A stretch of DNA of 64,000 nucleotides, from assembly GCA_910575105.1 (NCBI GenBank), contig CAJTDK010000002.1:1-64000 (forward strand), in the 5' to 3' direction. Made by a program: the position numbers and the translations under genes. Origin of the DNA: Lachnospiraceae bacterium. GTDB lineage: Bacteria > Bacillota > Clostridia > Lachnospirales > Lachnospiraceae. Shown one piece after another: positions 27,955-37,500 of this stretch (positions are counted from its first letter, which is position 1; each line of letters opens with the position of its first letter). The notes below the pieces were generated by a model, which had not been told where the DNA came from, searched no databases, and saw only the letters and a list, made by a program, of their open reading frames with translations.

Positions 27955-29223
27955 ATGGAAGAGAAGGATATTCCACAGGAAGAGCTTGACGGGGAAAAGG
28001 GGCACGAAGAGTATTCTTTTTTACAGGAGGTTATCAAGGATGAAACTGTCAGCCGGAAAAGGCTGAAAGTTGGTATTCTGCGGCTTCTTGGCTGCGGGGC
28101 GGTGTTTGGGGCGGCAGCCAGTGTCGTTTTTTGCGCGTTTACCCCGTGGCTCGAACCTCATGTTAACAACAATCCTGAACAGGTTGAGATTCCGAAGGAT
28201 GAAGAGGAGGAGCAGCCTGATAAAGAGCCGGCGGAAGAGGAAAAAAAGAAATCGGAGGAGGACAGTTACCGTCAGGTGCTCCAGACTCTGAATACGGAGT
28301 CCATCAGGGCAAGACGGAGCATCGTGTCTGTGCGCCGGGCGGCTGATGAGGAGAAGAAGGAGGAAGAGCCAGAGAGCACGGCGGGAATACTGATCGCAGA
28401 TAACGGGAAGGAGCTTTTGATCCTTTCGGATTATATGGCGGTGAAGGAAGGAGAGCATATCGAGGTTGCATTTCCAGACGGGAGCAGTTACGCGGCGGCT
28501 GAGAAGATGAGAGATTCTAATCTGGGTCTGTGCGTATATGCGGTTCTCAGAGAGAAGATCGGCAAAACTACCTGGTCAGGGATCAAGACTGCACAGATCG
28601 GGAGTTCTAATTCCGTAAAGAACGGAGATACGGTGATCGTCCTTGGCAGGCCATACGGTGCGGACGAGGCGTCCGGGTACGGCGTGGTTACCGTGGACGA
28701 AGAATACATAGAACTTTCGGATGGCTGCTTTAAGCTCATCAGTACGAATATCGCCGGCAATGATGAAGGAAGCGGTGCGATCTTTAACCGGCGCGGACAG
28801 CTTGTAGGCGTGATCAGCCGGTTAGTTCTTGGGATGGAAGGGAATCGGAGGGTTGTTGGGTACGGGATCTCAGACATCAAGAGCAGCATCGAGCTTTTGT
28901 CTAATGGCTCGGTCATCCCTTATACAGGCATCTGTGGGATGGACGTGACAGAAGAGCTTGAGGATAAAGGGATGCCGAAGGGCATATATGTCAAAGAGGT
29001 GGAGCCGGATTCACCGGCTATGGCTGCAGGGATCCAGAGCGGCGATGTGATCGTCAGGATCGATGGGCAGAATATAATCAGTATGTCCAATTATCACAGC
29101 CTACTGATACACAAGAGCGTAGGAACACAATTTAGGCTTCAAGGACTGAGGCAGGGAGCCGGGGGTGAGTATGTGGATATTGAGTTCAATGTCATCGTCG
29201 GCAGCAGAATAAAGATCAAATAG
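27955..29223 (+). CDS. Membrane-anchored HtrA-like protein with degenerate active site
   Basis: The 422-residue protein has a cytoplasmic N-terminus, one membrane helix (about 38-62), a Glu/Lys-rich linker (80-105), a trypsin-like domain (120-315) and a PDZ domain (325-415; PKGIYVKEVEPDSPAMAAGI). In active HtrA proteases the triad lies in LTNxHV, DLAVL and GNSGGPL. Here the matching segments are LSDYMAV, LGLCVY and GNDEGSGAIF, so His and Asp are absent and the Ser is displaced or lost. It is probably a non-catalytic binding protein outside the membrane. The ATG at 27955 follows AAAGGAG. yhaM follows 13 bases downstream. Confidence 0.8.
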   Translation: MEEKDIPQEELDGEKGHEEYSFLQEVIKDETVSRKRLKVGILRLLGCGAVFGAAASVVFCAFTPWLEPHVNNNPEQVEIPKDEEEEQPDKEPAEEEKKKSEEDSYRQVLQTLNTESIRARRSIVSVRRAADEEKKEEEPESTAGILIADNGKELLILSDYMAVKEGEHIEVAFPDGSSYAAAEKMRDSNLGLCVYAVLREKIGKTTWSGIKTAQIGSSNSVKNGDTVIVLGRPYGADEASGYGVVTVDEEYIELSDGCFKLISTNIAGNDEGSGAIFNRRGQLVGVISRLVLGMEGNRRVVGYGISDIKSSIELLSNGSVIPYTGICGMDVTEELEDKGMPKGIYVKEVEPDSPAMAAGIQSGDVIVRIDGQNIISMSNYHSLLIHKSVGTQFRLQGLRQGAGGEYVDIEFNVIVGSRIKIK

Positions 29224-29236
29224 AAAGGCATTTAAA

Positions 29237-30178
29237 ATGAGATATATTAATACCCTCGTTGAGGGAGAGACGATTCGTAATATCTATCTGTGCAAGGGCA
29301 AACGGTCGGCAGAGACAAGGAACGGGAAGCCATACGATAATCTGATCCTGCAGGATAAGACAGGAACGCTTGACGGCAAGGTGTGGGACCCGAATTCCAA
29401 CGGGATCGCAGAATATGCGGAGAATGATTTCATCGAAGTATTCGGCGATATCATCACGTACAATAATAACCTTCAGCTTAATATCCGTCAGATCAGAAAA
29501 GCGGCGGAGAGTGAATATGTACCGGCGGATTATATGCCGACGACGGATAAAAGTACGGACGGCATGTATCAGGAGCTTCTTGGCTATATAAGAAGGATAG
29601 AGAATCCATACCTCTGCCAGGTGGTTGAGTTCTACTTTGTAAAGGATGAAGCATTTGCGAAAAAATTCAAAGCGCATTCTGCGGCGAAGAGTGTCCATCA
29701 CGGCTTTTCCGGCGGGCTGTTGGAGCATACGCTGAGCGTGGTGAAGTTCTGTGAATACATGGCAGGAGCGTACCCGATCCTGAACCGGGATCTGCTTTAC
29801 ACGGCGGCAATCTGCCATGATATTGGTAAGATCAGGGAATTGTCTGCATTTCCGGAAAATGATTACACTGACGACGGCCAGTTGTTGGGGCATATCGTGA
29901 TCGGTGTAGAGATGGTAAGTGATGCGGTAAGAAATATCCCGGGATTCCCGGAGAGGCTGGCCAGTGAGCTGAAGCATTGCATCATCGCCCATCATGGGGA
30001 GCTGGAGTACGGCTCGCCGAAAAAACCAGCGCTTGCCGAAGCTTTGGCGCTTAATTTTGCGGATTGTGCCGACGCTAAGATGCAGACGCTGACGGAGATA
30101 TTCAAGGAAAAGAACAGTAATGACTGGCTGGGCTATAACCGGCTGTTTGAATCGAATTTAAGGAAAACAGTAATATAA
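29237..30178 (+). CDS. yhaM: 3'-5' exoribonuclease YhaM family
   Basis: The 313-residue protein has an N-terminal OB fold (residues 1-95; YDNLILQDKTGTLDGKVW) and an HD hydrolase domain with the metal-binding histidines in HHGFSGGLLEHTLSV, AAICHDIGK and CIIAHHGELE. This is the YhaM architecture: a Mn2+-dependent 3'-5' exonuclease that trims RNA and DNA ends. Length is typical. It is probably co-transcribed with the HtrA-like gene upstream and rlmD, which starts 2 bases after its stop. Confidence 0.92.
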   Translation: MRYINTLVEGETIRNIYLCKGKRSAETRNGKPYDNLILQDKTGTLDGKVWDPNSNGIAEYAENDFIEVFGDIITYNNNLQLNIRQIRKAAESEYVPADYMPTTDKSTDGMYQELLGYIRRIENPYLCQVVEFYFVKDEAFAKKFKAHSAAKSVHHGFSGGLLEHTLSVVKFCEYMAGAYPILNRDLLYTAAICHDIGKIRELSAFPENDYTDDGQLLGHIVIGVEMVSDAVRNIPGFPERLASELKHCIIAHHGELEYGSPKKPALAEALALNFADCADAKMQTLTEIFKEKNSNDWLGYNRLFESNLRKTVI

Positions 30179-30180
30179 GT

Positions 30181-31626
30181 ATGCAGAAAAATGATGTATT
30201 TGAGATAGAGATTACAGACATAGGGGTGAACGGAGAGGGCATCGGGAAGATCGGCGGCTATACGGTATTTGTGAAGGATGCCGTTATTGGCGATGTCATA
30301 GAGGCAAAGCTGATGAAGGCGAAGAAAAATTATGGCTATGCAAGGCTGATGAAGATTCTTTGCCCTTCCCCGGATCGGGTGGATGCGGTCTGTCCTATGG
30401 CAAGGAAATGCGGCGGCTGCCAGATACAGGAGATGTCTTATGAAAAGCAGCTTGCATTTAAGGAGAAAAAGGTACGGGGGAATCTTATCCGCATTGGCGG
30501 GGTGTCAAAGGAACTCCTGAATCATATTATGGAACCTATCGTGGGTATGGAAGAGAGCGCTTTTCTTGGCGCTCCATTTTACTATCGGAACAAAGCTCAG
30601 TTTCCCATCGGCGAAGACAAGGAGGGGAATCCCGTCGCAGGATTTTACGCGGGTCGCACTCACAGCATCATCCCTAATACAAATTGTGTGTTGGGCGTGG
30701 AGGTAAATGAGAGAGTCCTGAACCTGATCCTCGACTTTATGAAGGAATATAAGATAAAGCCTTACCATGAGACAGCGCATGAAGGAATTATCCGTCATGT
30801 GCTGATTCGCTATGGTTTCCGAACGAAGGAGATCATGGTATGTCTGGTGGTGAATGGGGACAGGCTTCCTCACAGTGATGTACTGGCAGGGCGTCTGGCA
30901 GAGATCGAGGGGATGACAAGCGTTATGCTGAATGTGAATAAGAACAGGACGAATGTCATACTTGGAGATAAGGTAAAGCTTATCTGGGGGAAGGATCATA
31001 TCACGGACTATATCGGGGATGTGAAGTATCAGATCTCTCCTTTGTCATTTTACCAGGTAAATCCGGTGCAGACGGAGAAGCTTTACCGGCTGGCGGTGGA
31101 GTATGCCGGGGTGGCCGGTAGAGAGGGAAAGTGTGCAGAAATGGCTGCAGAAAGACCTATTGTTTGGGATTTGTACTGCGGGATTGGGACGATTTCTTTG
31201 TTTCTTGCGAAAGAAGGGTGTCAGGTGTATGGTGTGGAGGTCGTGCCGCGGGCTATTGAGGATGCAAGGAATAATGCGAAGATTAATGGGCTAGGGAATG
31301 CAGAGTTTTTTGTGGGAAAGGCGGAGGAAGTGCTGCCGGCATATTATGAGGAATATGGGAGGAAGCATAGCGGTAAGGGGGCTCATGCAGATGTGATCGT
31401 TGTTGATCCGCCGAGGAAAGGGTGTGAGGAAGCACTGCTTAAGACGATGGTGGATATGGAGCCGGAGAGGATCGTGTATGTGAGCTGTGACTCGGCAACG
31501 CTTTCTAGGGATGTGAAGTATTTGAGAGAGCGGGGGTATGAATTGGAGAAAGTAAGGGCGGTAGATCAGTTTCCGCATACGGTGCATGTAGAGACTATTG
31601 TGTTGATACAAAAGAAAACCTCGTAG
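30181..31626 (+). CDS. rlmD: 23S rRNA (uracil-5-)-methyltransferase
   Basis: The 481-residue protein has an N-terminal TRAM domain (1-60), iron-sulfur cysteines in CPMARKCGGCQIQ plus a later NTNC, a SAM-binding motif (VWDLYCGIGTISLFLA) and the catalytic-Cys motif VYVSCDSATLSRDV. Family members (RlmD/RlmC, formerly RumA) make 5-methyluridine in 23S rRNA. The end HTVHVETIVLIQKKTS is complete. The mobile element begins right at or inside the last codons; the 3' end of this gene is a known landing site for streptococcal ICEs, so the final residues may be supplied by the element. Confidence 0.92.
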   Translation: MQKNDVFEIEITDIGVNGEGIGKIGGYTVFVKDAVIGDVIEAKLMKAKKNYGYARLMKILCPSPDRVDAVCPMARKCGGCQIQEMSYEKQLAFKEKKVRGNLIRIGGVSKELLNHIMEPIVGMEESAFLGAPFYYRNKAQFPIGEDKEGNPVAGFYAGRTHSIIPNTNCVLGVEVNERVLNLILDFMKEYKIKPYHETAHEGIIRHVLIRYGFRTKEIMVCLVVNGDRLPHSDVLAGRLAEIEGMTSVMLNVNKNRTNVILGDKVKLIWGKDHITDYIGDVKYQISPLSFYQVNPVQTEKLYRLAVEYAGVAGREGKCAEMAAERPIVWDLYCGIGTISLFLAKEGCQVYGVEVVPRAIEDARNNAKINGLGNAEFFVGKAEEVLPAYYEEYGRKHSGKGAHADVIVVDPPRKGCEEALLKTMVDMEPERIVYVSCDSATLSRDVKYLRERGYELEKVRAVDQFPHTVHVETIVLIQKKTS

Positions 31627-31904
31627 AAATCCTTTATTTTAGGCACTTTGCGAAGCATTTCACGTTCACTTCGGAGGGTGAAAAAATCCGAAATAAGCAC
31701 CTCAAAAACTACTTTGACGTTTCGGTGGTAGTTGATATCGGGTGTGGGAACACAAACGGAAAATAAAGGGTTTGGGCAATTAACGTGTCTATGTAGTGTC
31801 CACCTTGCTGATAAAAAGCGGACAACAGGCTCTTAGAAATTGAACGGGATAGGTGTATCATTAGAGATAGTGGTACGCTTATTTTTTTGATCCAATTTGC
31901 AGCT
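31627..31904. other. Left end of the element, no gene
   Basis: These 278 bases hold no convincing gene. An inverted repeat TTCGGA (31670-31675) / TCCGAA (31687-31692) lies close to the presumed left end and could be part of a recombinase-binding region. An antisense frame at 31709-31912 has no ribosome site and no recognisable product. Confidence 0.35.
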
Positions 31905-31933
31905 TTGAACATTCTGCTATCCGTCTATATAAT
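31905..31933 (+). promoter_or_regulatory. Promoter of the first element genes
   Basis: TTGAAC at 31905-31910 and TATAAT at 31928-31933 are 17 bases apart, about 27 bases before the first start codon. Confidence 0.8.
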
Positions 31934-31959
31934 GAAATCAAAAAAGGATGGTGGACTTT

Positions 31960-32157
31960 ATGAGAGAAAAGAAAAATCATTTGTATGTGGATAGTGGGGA
32001 ACGGAGCATTTTGTTACATAGCCTTGTGGAACTGAAAAATCAGCTCATACAGCAAGGCAGATATACAGACTGCGTTGACGAACTTATTTTTAAGGTTATC
32101 CATGCACCTATAAAAAAATTAAGAGTAGAGCTTGTAGGGGGAAGTGATGTACGATAA
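31960..32157 (+). CDS. Small ICE protein, paralogue of the gene at 60787
   Basis: The 65-residue protein starts MREKKNHLYVD and contains LHSLVELKNQLIQQGRYTDC followed by VDELIFKVIHAP. The same frame of residues (HL..D...K.I.L.AL..L..Q......T..VDELI..V..AP) occurs in the gene at 60787-60984 of this element. Function is unknown; such genes are common beside coupling-protein genes of Tn1549-like elements. The ATG at 31960 is preferred to that at 31948, which is too close to the AAAAAGG ribosome site. Confidence 0.6.
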   Translation: MREKKNHLYVDSGERSILLHSLVELKNQLIQQGRYTDCVDELIFKVIHAPIKKLRVELVGGSDVR

Positions 32158-32482
32158 GGAATTTAAAGAACTGGTGAAGATAGCAGCAGAGAAATTAAAA
32201 GACGAATCCGTATTGAAACTGCTACAAGCCGATGTAAGTTATCAAAAAGACAGTAAGGATGAGGGATATGCGGAGGATGCCTTTAACCAGCTTGATTTGA
32301 CGGAGAAACAGAGGGAAGTTTGCCAACATCTTATAGATTGCAGGGAAAAGCAGGATTTTGAATACGGCACTCATGCGTATATTGCAGGACTGATGGATGC
32401 GTTTCATATTATGGCGGTATTGTTTCCAGAAAAATGGGATACGGAGAGAATAAGAGAAGCCTTATCACAAAAGAACAGATAA
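32147..32482 (+). CDS. Conserved ICE protein of unknown function
   Basis: The 111-residue protein starts MYDKEFKELVKIAAEKLKDE and is helical and charged, with LTEKQREVCQHLIDCREKQ and THAYIAGLMDAFHIMAVLFP in its second half. I do not recognise a named domain; the last part resembles short helical tails of ICE and phage proteins. GTAGGGGGA precedes the ATG, which overlaps the end of the previous gene by 11 bases. A strong terminator follows, so the first two genes form one unit. Confidence 0.6.
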   Translation: MYDKEFKELVKIAAEKLKDESVLKLLQADVSYQKDSKDEGYAEDAFNQLDLTEKQREVCQHLIDCREKQDFEYGTHAYIAGLMDAFHIMAVLFPEKWDTERIREALSQKNR

Positions 32483-32514
32483 GGCAGAGAATAAAACGGA
32501 ATAGATTTTTACAT

Positions 32515-32562
32515 AGCCGATTGGTGTAGTTTAGCAAATAAAACAGCCAGTCGGCTTTTTTT
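32515..32562 (+). terminator. Terminator before parA
   Basis: AGCCGATTGG (32515-32524) pairs with CCAGTCGGCT (32547-32556) and seven T residues follow. The left arm starts with ACATAGCC, the same words found in two hairpins before parA and the Toprim gene. Confidence 0.85.
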
Positions 32563-32582
32563 ATTGCCATGAATCCTTTACA

Positions 32583-32605
32583 TAGCCACCTTGACAAAGT
32601 GGCTA
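32583..32605 (+). promoter_or_regulatory. Leader hairpin before parA
   Basis: TAGCCAC (32583-32589) and GTGGCTA (32599-32605) form a perfect 7-bp stem with a 9-base loop, 11 bases before the AAAGGAGG ribosome site of parA. ACATAGCC before and AAATC after the stem recur at 55678-55722. Confidence 0.5.
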
Positions 32606-32632
32606 AATCTATGCGAAAGGAGGACGCACCCT

Positions 32633-33460
32633 ATGTCAAATTGCAAAGTAATCGCTTTAACCAACCAGAAAGGCGGCGTTGGCAAGACCACCACGGCGGT
32701 CAATCTGGGCGTGGCTCTGGCACAGCAGGGCAAAAAAGTTCTGCTCATTGATGCCGATGCACAGGCAAATTTAACCATGTCGCTCGGTTACAGCCGACCA
32801 GACGACTTGCCCGACACACTCTCCACCATCATGCAGGACATCATTGATGATAAGCCCGTCGATGTTTCCAGAAGCATCCTGCACCATGACGAGGGCGTTG
32901 ACCTGCTCCCGTCCAACATTGAACTGTCGGGACTGGAAGTAAGGCTGATAAACGCCATAAGCCGTGAAAGCGTATTGAAAACCTGCATCAATGAAGTGAA
33001 AAAGAATTACAATACTGTCCTCATTGACTGTATGCCGAGCTTGGGTATGCTGACAATCAATGCACTTGCGGCTGCTGACAGCGTGGTTATCCCGACACAG
33101 CCCCATTATCTTTCTGCCAAAGGCTTAGAGCTGTTGCTTCGCTCCGTGTTTAAAGTGAAACGGCAGATTAACCCGCACCTGCGGATTGACGGCATCCTTA
33201 TGACGATGGTAATGCCACGCACGAACATCTCTAAGGAAATCACGGCAACGGTAAAAAGTGCCTACGGGCAGAGAATCAAGGTATTCGATGCACAGATACC
33301 CCACTCCATCCGTGCTGTGGAAGCCACCGCAGAGGGAAAGAGCATTTTTGCCTACGACAAGGGCGGCAAGGTAGCCGCCGCTTACGAGCAGTTCGGAAAG
33401 GAGGTGGCAGAGCTTGGCGAGAAGCAGAGAAAGCAAAATCGAGCTGACCGCATACGATGA
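32633..33460 (+). CDS. parA: ParA-family partition ATPase
   Basis: The 275-residue protein has the deviant Walker A motif (NQKGGVGKTTTAVNLG, from residue 11), A' (TVLIDCMPSLGMLTINAL) and B-like segment (SVVIPTQPHYLSAKG). It belongs to the Soj/ParA group that moves DNA by pattern formation on the nucleoid. In ICEs it is thought to stabilise the excised circle. The ATG at 32633 follows AAAGGAGG at 32616-32623; upstream in-frame codons run through the leader hairpin and are rejected. parB overlaps its end by 47 bases. Confidence 0.93.
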   Translation: MSNCKVIALTNQKGGVGKTTTAVNLGVALAQQGKKVLLIDADAQANLTMSLGYSRPDDLPDTLSTIMQDIIDDKPVDVSRSILHHDEGVDLLPSNIELSGLEVRLINAISRESVLKTCINEVKKNYNTVLIDCMPSLGMLTINALAAADSVVIPTQPHYLSAKGLELLLRSVFKVKRQINPHLRIDGILMTMVMPRTNISKEITATVKSAYGQRIKVFDAQIPHSIRAVEATAEGKSIFAYDKGGKVAAAYEQFGKEVAELGEKQRKQNRADRIR

Positions 33461-34358
33461 CCTCTTTGAAACGGACGAGAGCCGTGCGGAAGCGAATCTA
33501 AGCAAAATAAGGGAAATCCCGATTGCGGAGATTGACGAGTTCCCAGACCACCCGTTCAAGGTCTTAATGGACGAGGACATGGAGCAGCTTGTGGACAGCG
33601 TAAGGCGGAGCGGCGTGATGACCCCTGCCACTGTCCGCCAGAAAGAGGATGGGCGGTATGAGCTTATCAGCGGTCACAGGAGGAAAAAGGCTTGCGAGAT
33701 TGCAGGGCTTGAAACGCTCAAATGCGAAGTTAAGGAGCTGACCCGTGACGAAGCGATTATCGTCATGGTTGAGAGTAATCTCCAAAGGACTACTATCTTG
33801 CCGAGTGAGAAAGCCTTTGCGTATAAGATGCGGCTTGAAGCGATGAAGCGACAAGGACAGCGTACAGATTTAACTTGTTCCCCAGTGGGTAACAAGTTGC
33901 AAGGCGTAAAATCATCAGATGAACTTGCCGAGAAAGTCGGGGAAAGTAAAAATCAGATTTTCCGCTATATCCGTCTGACCGAGCTTGTACCCGAAATCCT
34001 GCAAATGGTTGATGAACGCCAAATTGCTTTCCGCCCTGCGGTGGAAATCTCCTATTTGTCCGAGGAACAGCAATATACGCTTTTAGAAGCGATGGGCTAC
34101 AACGATGCGACGCCCTCTCTTGCACAGGCTATCAAGATGAAAAAGTTCATGCAGGAGGGAAAGCTCACGGATGAGGTTATCCAGAGCATCATGCAGGAGG
34201 AAAAGCCAAACCAGAAAGAAAAACCCGCCTTTAAGGACGAGCGGATAACCAAGCTCATACCGAAATCCATTCCCAGAGGGCAGGAAACGGATTTTGTCGT
34301 AAAGGCGTTGGAGTTTTACAACCGCCACTTACAGCGGAGCAAGGCTCACGAGAGGTAA
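33414..34358 (+). CDS. parB: ParB-like partition protein, TTG start
   Basis: The 314-residue protein has the ParB N-terminal nuclease-like domain (IPIAEIDEFPDHPFKVL, then ISGHRRKKACEIAGL and ESNLQRTTILPSEKAFAYK) and a helix-turn-helix (SDELAEKVGESKNQIFRYIR). ParB binds parS sites and loads ParA action. The start is a TTG at 33414, decided by AAAGGAGG at 33397-33404 nine bases before it. It overlaps parA, so the pair is translationally coupled. No obvious palindromic parS was found nearby. A terminator follows. Confidence 0.92.
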   Translation: MARSRESKIELTAYDDLFETDESRAEANLSKIREIPIAEIDEFPDHPFKVLMDEDMEQLVDSVRRSGVMTPATVRQKEDGRYELISGHRRKKACEIAGLETLKCEVKELTRDEAIIVMVESNLQRTTILPSEKAFAYKMRLEAMKRQGQRTDLTCSPVGNKLQGVKSSDELAEKVGESKNQIFRYIRLTELVPEILQMVDERQIAFRPAVEISYLSEEQQYTLLEAMGYNDATPSLAQAIKMKKFMQEGKLTDEVIQSIMQEEKPNQKEKPAFKDERITKLIPKSIPRGQETDFVVKALEFYNRHLQRSKAHER

Positions 34359-34500
34359 GGCAGGAAAAATAGGGATTTTGGAGATGGACGCCGAGGGGAA
34401 AGTCTGCCCTTTGGGAAACAGAAAAAATTTTTTGACTTCCCCCTCTCCACACCTCTCCCCCTAGATACTGCCAGTAACTATCCGAGAAAAGAAATATTAA

Positions 34501-34527
34501 AAGCTGTCCAGATGGGCGGCTTTTTTT
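34501..34527 (+). terminator. Terminator after parB
   Basis: AGCTGTCC and GGGCGGCT pair, with two G-U pairs, around the loop AGAT, and seven T residues follow. Between 34359 and 34500 nothing else is seen. Confidence 0.7.
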
Positions 34528-34574
34528 CTGCCAGAAAGTCAGCTATCAACATGAGAACGAACAGGAGGTAATGA

Positions 34575-37500
34575 ATGAAGATATGTAAATTATTGAGGAG
34601 AGCTGCGGCGTTTGCTTTAGCTGCGGTCACGGCACTGTCCGCCGTCCCTGCCACGACAGCGTTTGCGGCAGGCGACATCGGCACGATTTCCTTTACCCAC
34701 ACTTACGACGGCGCAGGGAACGCAATCAGATATAATTCCAGTGCGAACATCGGCGGTCATACCGCAGGAGGGACGGGCGAATATAAGTACCGCATGTATG
34801 TGGACGGGGAAACGGCGTTCTGCCTTCAGCCAGGAGTGCCGCTGAAAACAGGAAATACGCTTGCAAAAGCGTCTTCCAACGCTTGGAACTCCCTTTCCGC
34901 AGAACAGAAAAAGGCGGTGGGGCTTGCCCTGCTTTACGGCTATCAGGGCAACAGCGGGAATCTGTCTGGAAGCGATGACGAGAAATGGCTTGCCACCCAG
35001 ACCCTTGTATGGGAGTTCGTCACGGGATGCCGCAATTCTGCAAGCCCGTACAGCCAGACAAGCACGACCGTTTACAGCCTGCACTTTGGCTCGAACTATG
35101 CCAACAGCGGGGCGAGGGCGGCTTACGACCAGATTGTATCATTCATGACAAGGCACAGCACAATTCCGAGTTTTATGTCAGCAGGCAAGAAAGACATTAC
35201 AAAGGAGCTTGCCTATAAGGACGGGAAATACAGCCTGACGCTGACGGATAAAAATAATTCCCTCTCCGAGTATTCCTTTACCAGCTCCGACAGCAATGTG
35301 AAAGTTTCCAAGTCTGGGAACAAGCTCACCATCACGTCAAAGAAAGCCATTGACGGCAAGGCGAGGATTACGGCGACAAGAAATAATACGCCGACGGTCA
35401 GCAGCGGGGCGATGATGATTGCCTATGGCGACCCGAACTTGCAGGATGTCATTACAGGCGTGGAGAACGTGGACACCATGACGGCGTATATCAACGTGGA
35501 AACGCCGACAGGGACGGTCGCACTGAAAAAGACTTCCGAGGACGGCGTTGTCAGCGGGATTTCCTTTACCATCAAAGGCGACGGCTTCAACAAGACCGTA
35601 AAGACAGATAAAGACGGAAATATCACGGTGGAGGGCTTATTCCCCGGCACTTACACCGTCACGGAGCAGTCCATCGACCGCTATGAGCCGCAGAAAACCC
35701 AGACCGTGACGATTATCGGGGGAAAGACTTCTACGGTCACATTCAGCAATACTTTGAAGCGTGGCAGTCTGGAAGTCGTCAAAACATCCGAGGACAATCT
35801 TGTGGAGGGCGTGAAGTTCCACCTTTACGGCACTTCTTTAAGCGGATTGGCGGTGGATGAATACGCCGTGACCGATAAGAACGGGCTGGCAAAGTTTGAG
35901 AATGTCCTTATCAGCGGCAGCACGCCGTACACCCTTGAGGAAGTGGACACGGCTATCCGCTACGTTGTCCCCGCATCCCAGACCGCCCCGATTGAGTGGA
36001 AAAAGGTCACAAAACGCAGTTTTACCAACATCTTAAAGAAATTCAATGTCACGGTATTAAAGACCGACATGGAAACGGGGAAGAAGCCGCAGGGCGACGC
36101 TTCCCTTGCAGGTGCGGTTTACGGCATCTATCAGGGCGAGGAATTAGTTGACACTTATACCACCGATGAAAACGGGCAGTTCACAACGAAGTATTATATC
36201 TGCGGGAACGATTGGAGCATCCGTGAGATTACCCCGTCCGAGGGCTATCTTTTAGATACTACAATCCACCATGTAGGGGCAGAGCCAGAGCTTTACACCG
36301 TGGAATATAATTCTGCCAAGAATGATGTAAACGAGCAGGTTATCAAAGGCAATATCGCCATCATCAAGCACACCGACAACGGCGAAACCCAGATTGAAAC
36401 GCCAGAGGAGGGGGCTGTCTTTGAGGTATATCTGAAATCCGCAGGCGGCTTCGATGCGGCGGAGGAAACCGAGCGTGACACGCTTATCTGCGATGAAAAC
36501 GGCTTTGCCCAGACAAAGGATATGCCGTATGGCATCTACACCGTACACCAGACCTCTGGATGGGACGGGCGTGAGCTGATGAAAGACTTTGACGTGTTCA
36601 TCTGCAAGGACAGCCAGACTTACCGCTACCTTATCAACAACGCCAACTTCGAGAGCTATATTAAAATTGTTAAGAAAGACGTGGAAACGGGCAAAGTTAT
36701 CCCCTATGCAGGGGCAGGCTTCCAGATTTACGACCCAGAGGGAAACCTTGTAACAATGAAATTCACTTATCCAGAAGTGACGGAGATTGACACGTTCTAC
36801 ACCACGGCAGACGGCGGTCTTATCACGCCGCAGACTTTGGAATACGGCAAGGGCTATTCTCTCGTTGAGGTGCAAGCTCCATACGGCTATGTCCTCGACT
36901 CCGAGCCAGTCTATTTTGATGTGGAGCAGGAAAACTCCGAGGAGGAAAGCGGTATTACCATTGTCAAGGTGGAACGCTCCAATATGGCACAGAAAGGAAA
37001 GATTACAGTATCCAAGTCTGGCGAGGTATTCAGTAGGGTATCAGGAAACAAGGGGCTGTACCAGCCGATTTTTGCCGTGGATAATTTAGAGGGTGCAGTT
37101 TACGAGATTACCGCAGCCGAGGACATTATTACAACCGATGGCACGGTCAGAGCCGAGAAAGGCGAAGTCGTAGATACGCTTACCACAGGGGAAGATGGTA
37201 CGGCGGAATCCAAAGAGCTTTATCTCGGAAAGTATGAGGTAAAGGAAGTGACTGCCCCGTATGGCATGGTATTAAACGATGAAATCCATGCCGTGGAGCT
37301 TGTGTATGCGGGGCAGGAAATCGAAGTGACGGAAACAGGCACGGAATTTTACAATGAGCGTCAGCGTGTGGAAATCGACCTCAATAAAACTCTTGAGGTG
37401 GACGAAGCATACGGCGTAGGCAGCAACGGAGAAATCAAAGACGTCACGTTTGGTTTGTATGCAGCCGAGGAGCTGACCGCAGCCGACGGCTCTGTTATCC

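Noticed and set aside
31709-31912. Antisense 67-codon frame at the left end of the element
   Set aside because: No ribosome site, no known similarity, and it overlaps the promoter of the first element genes.
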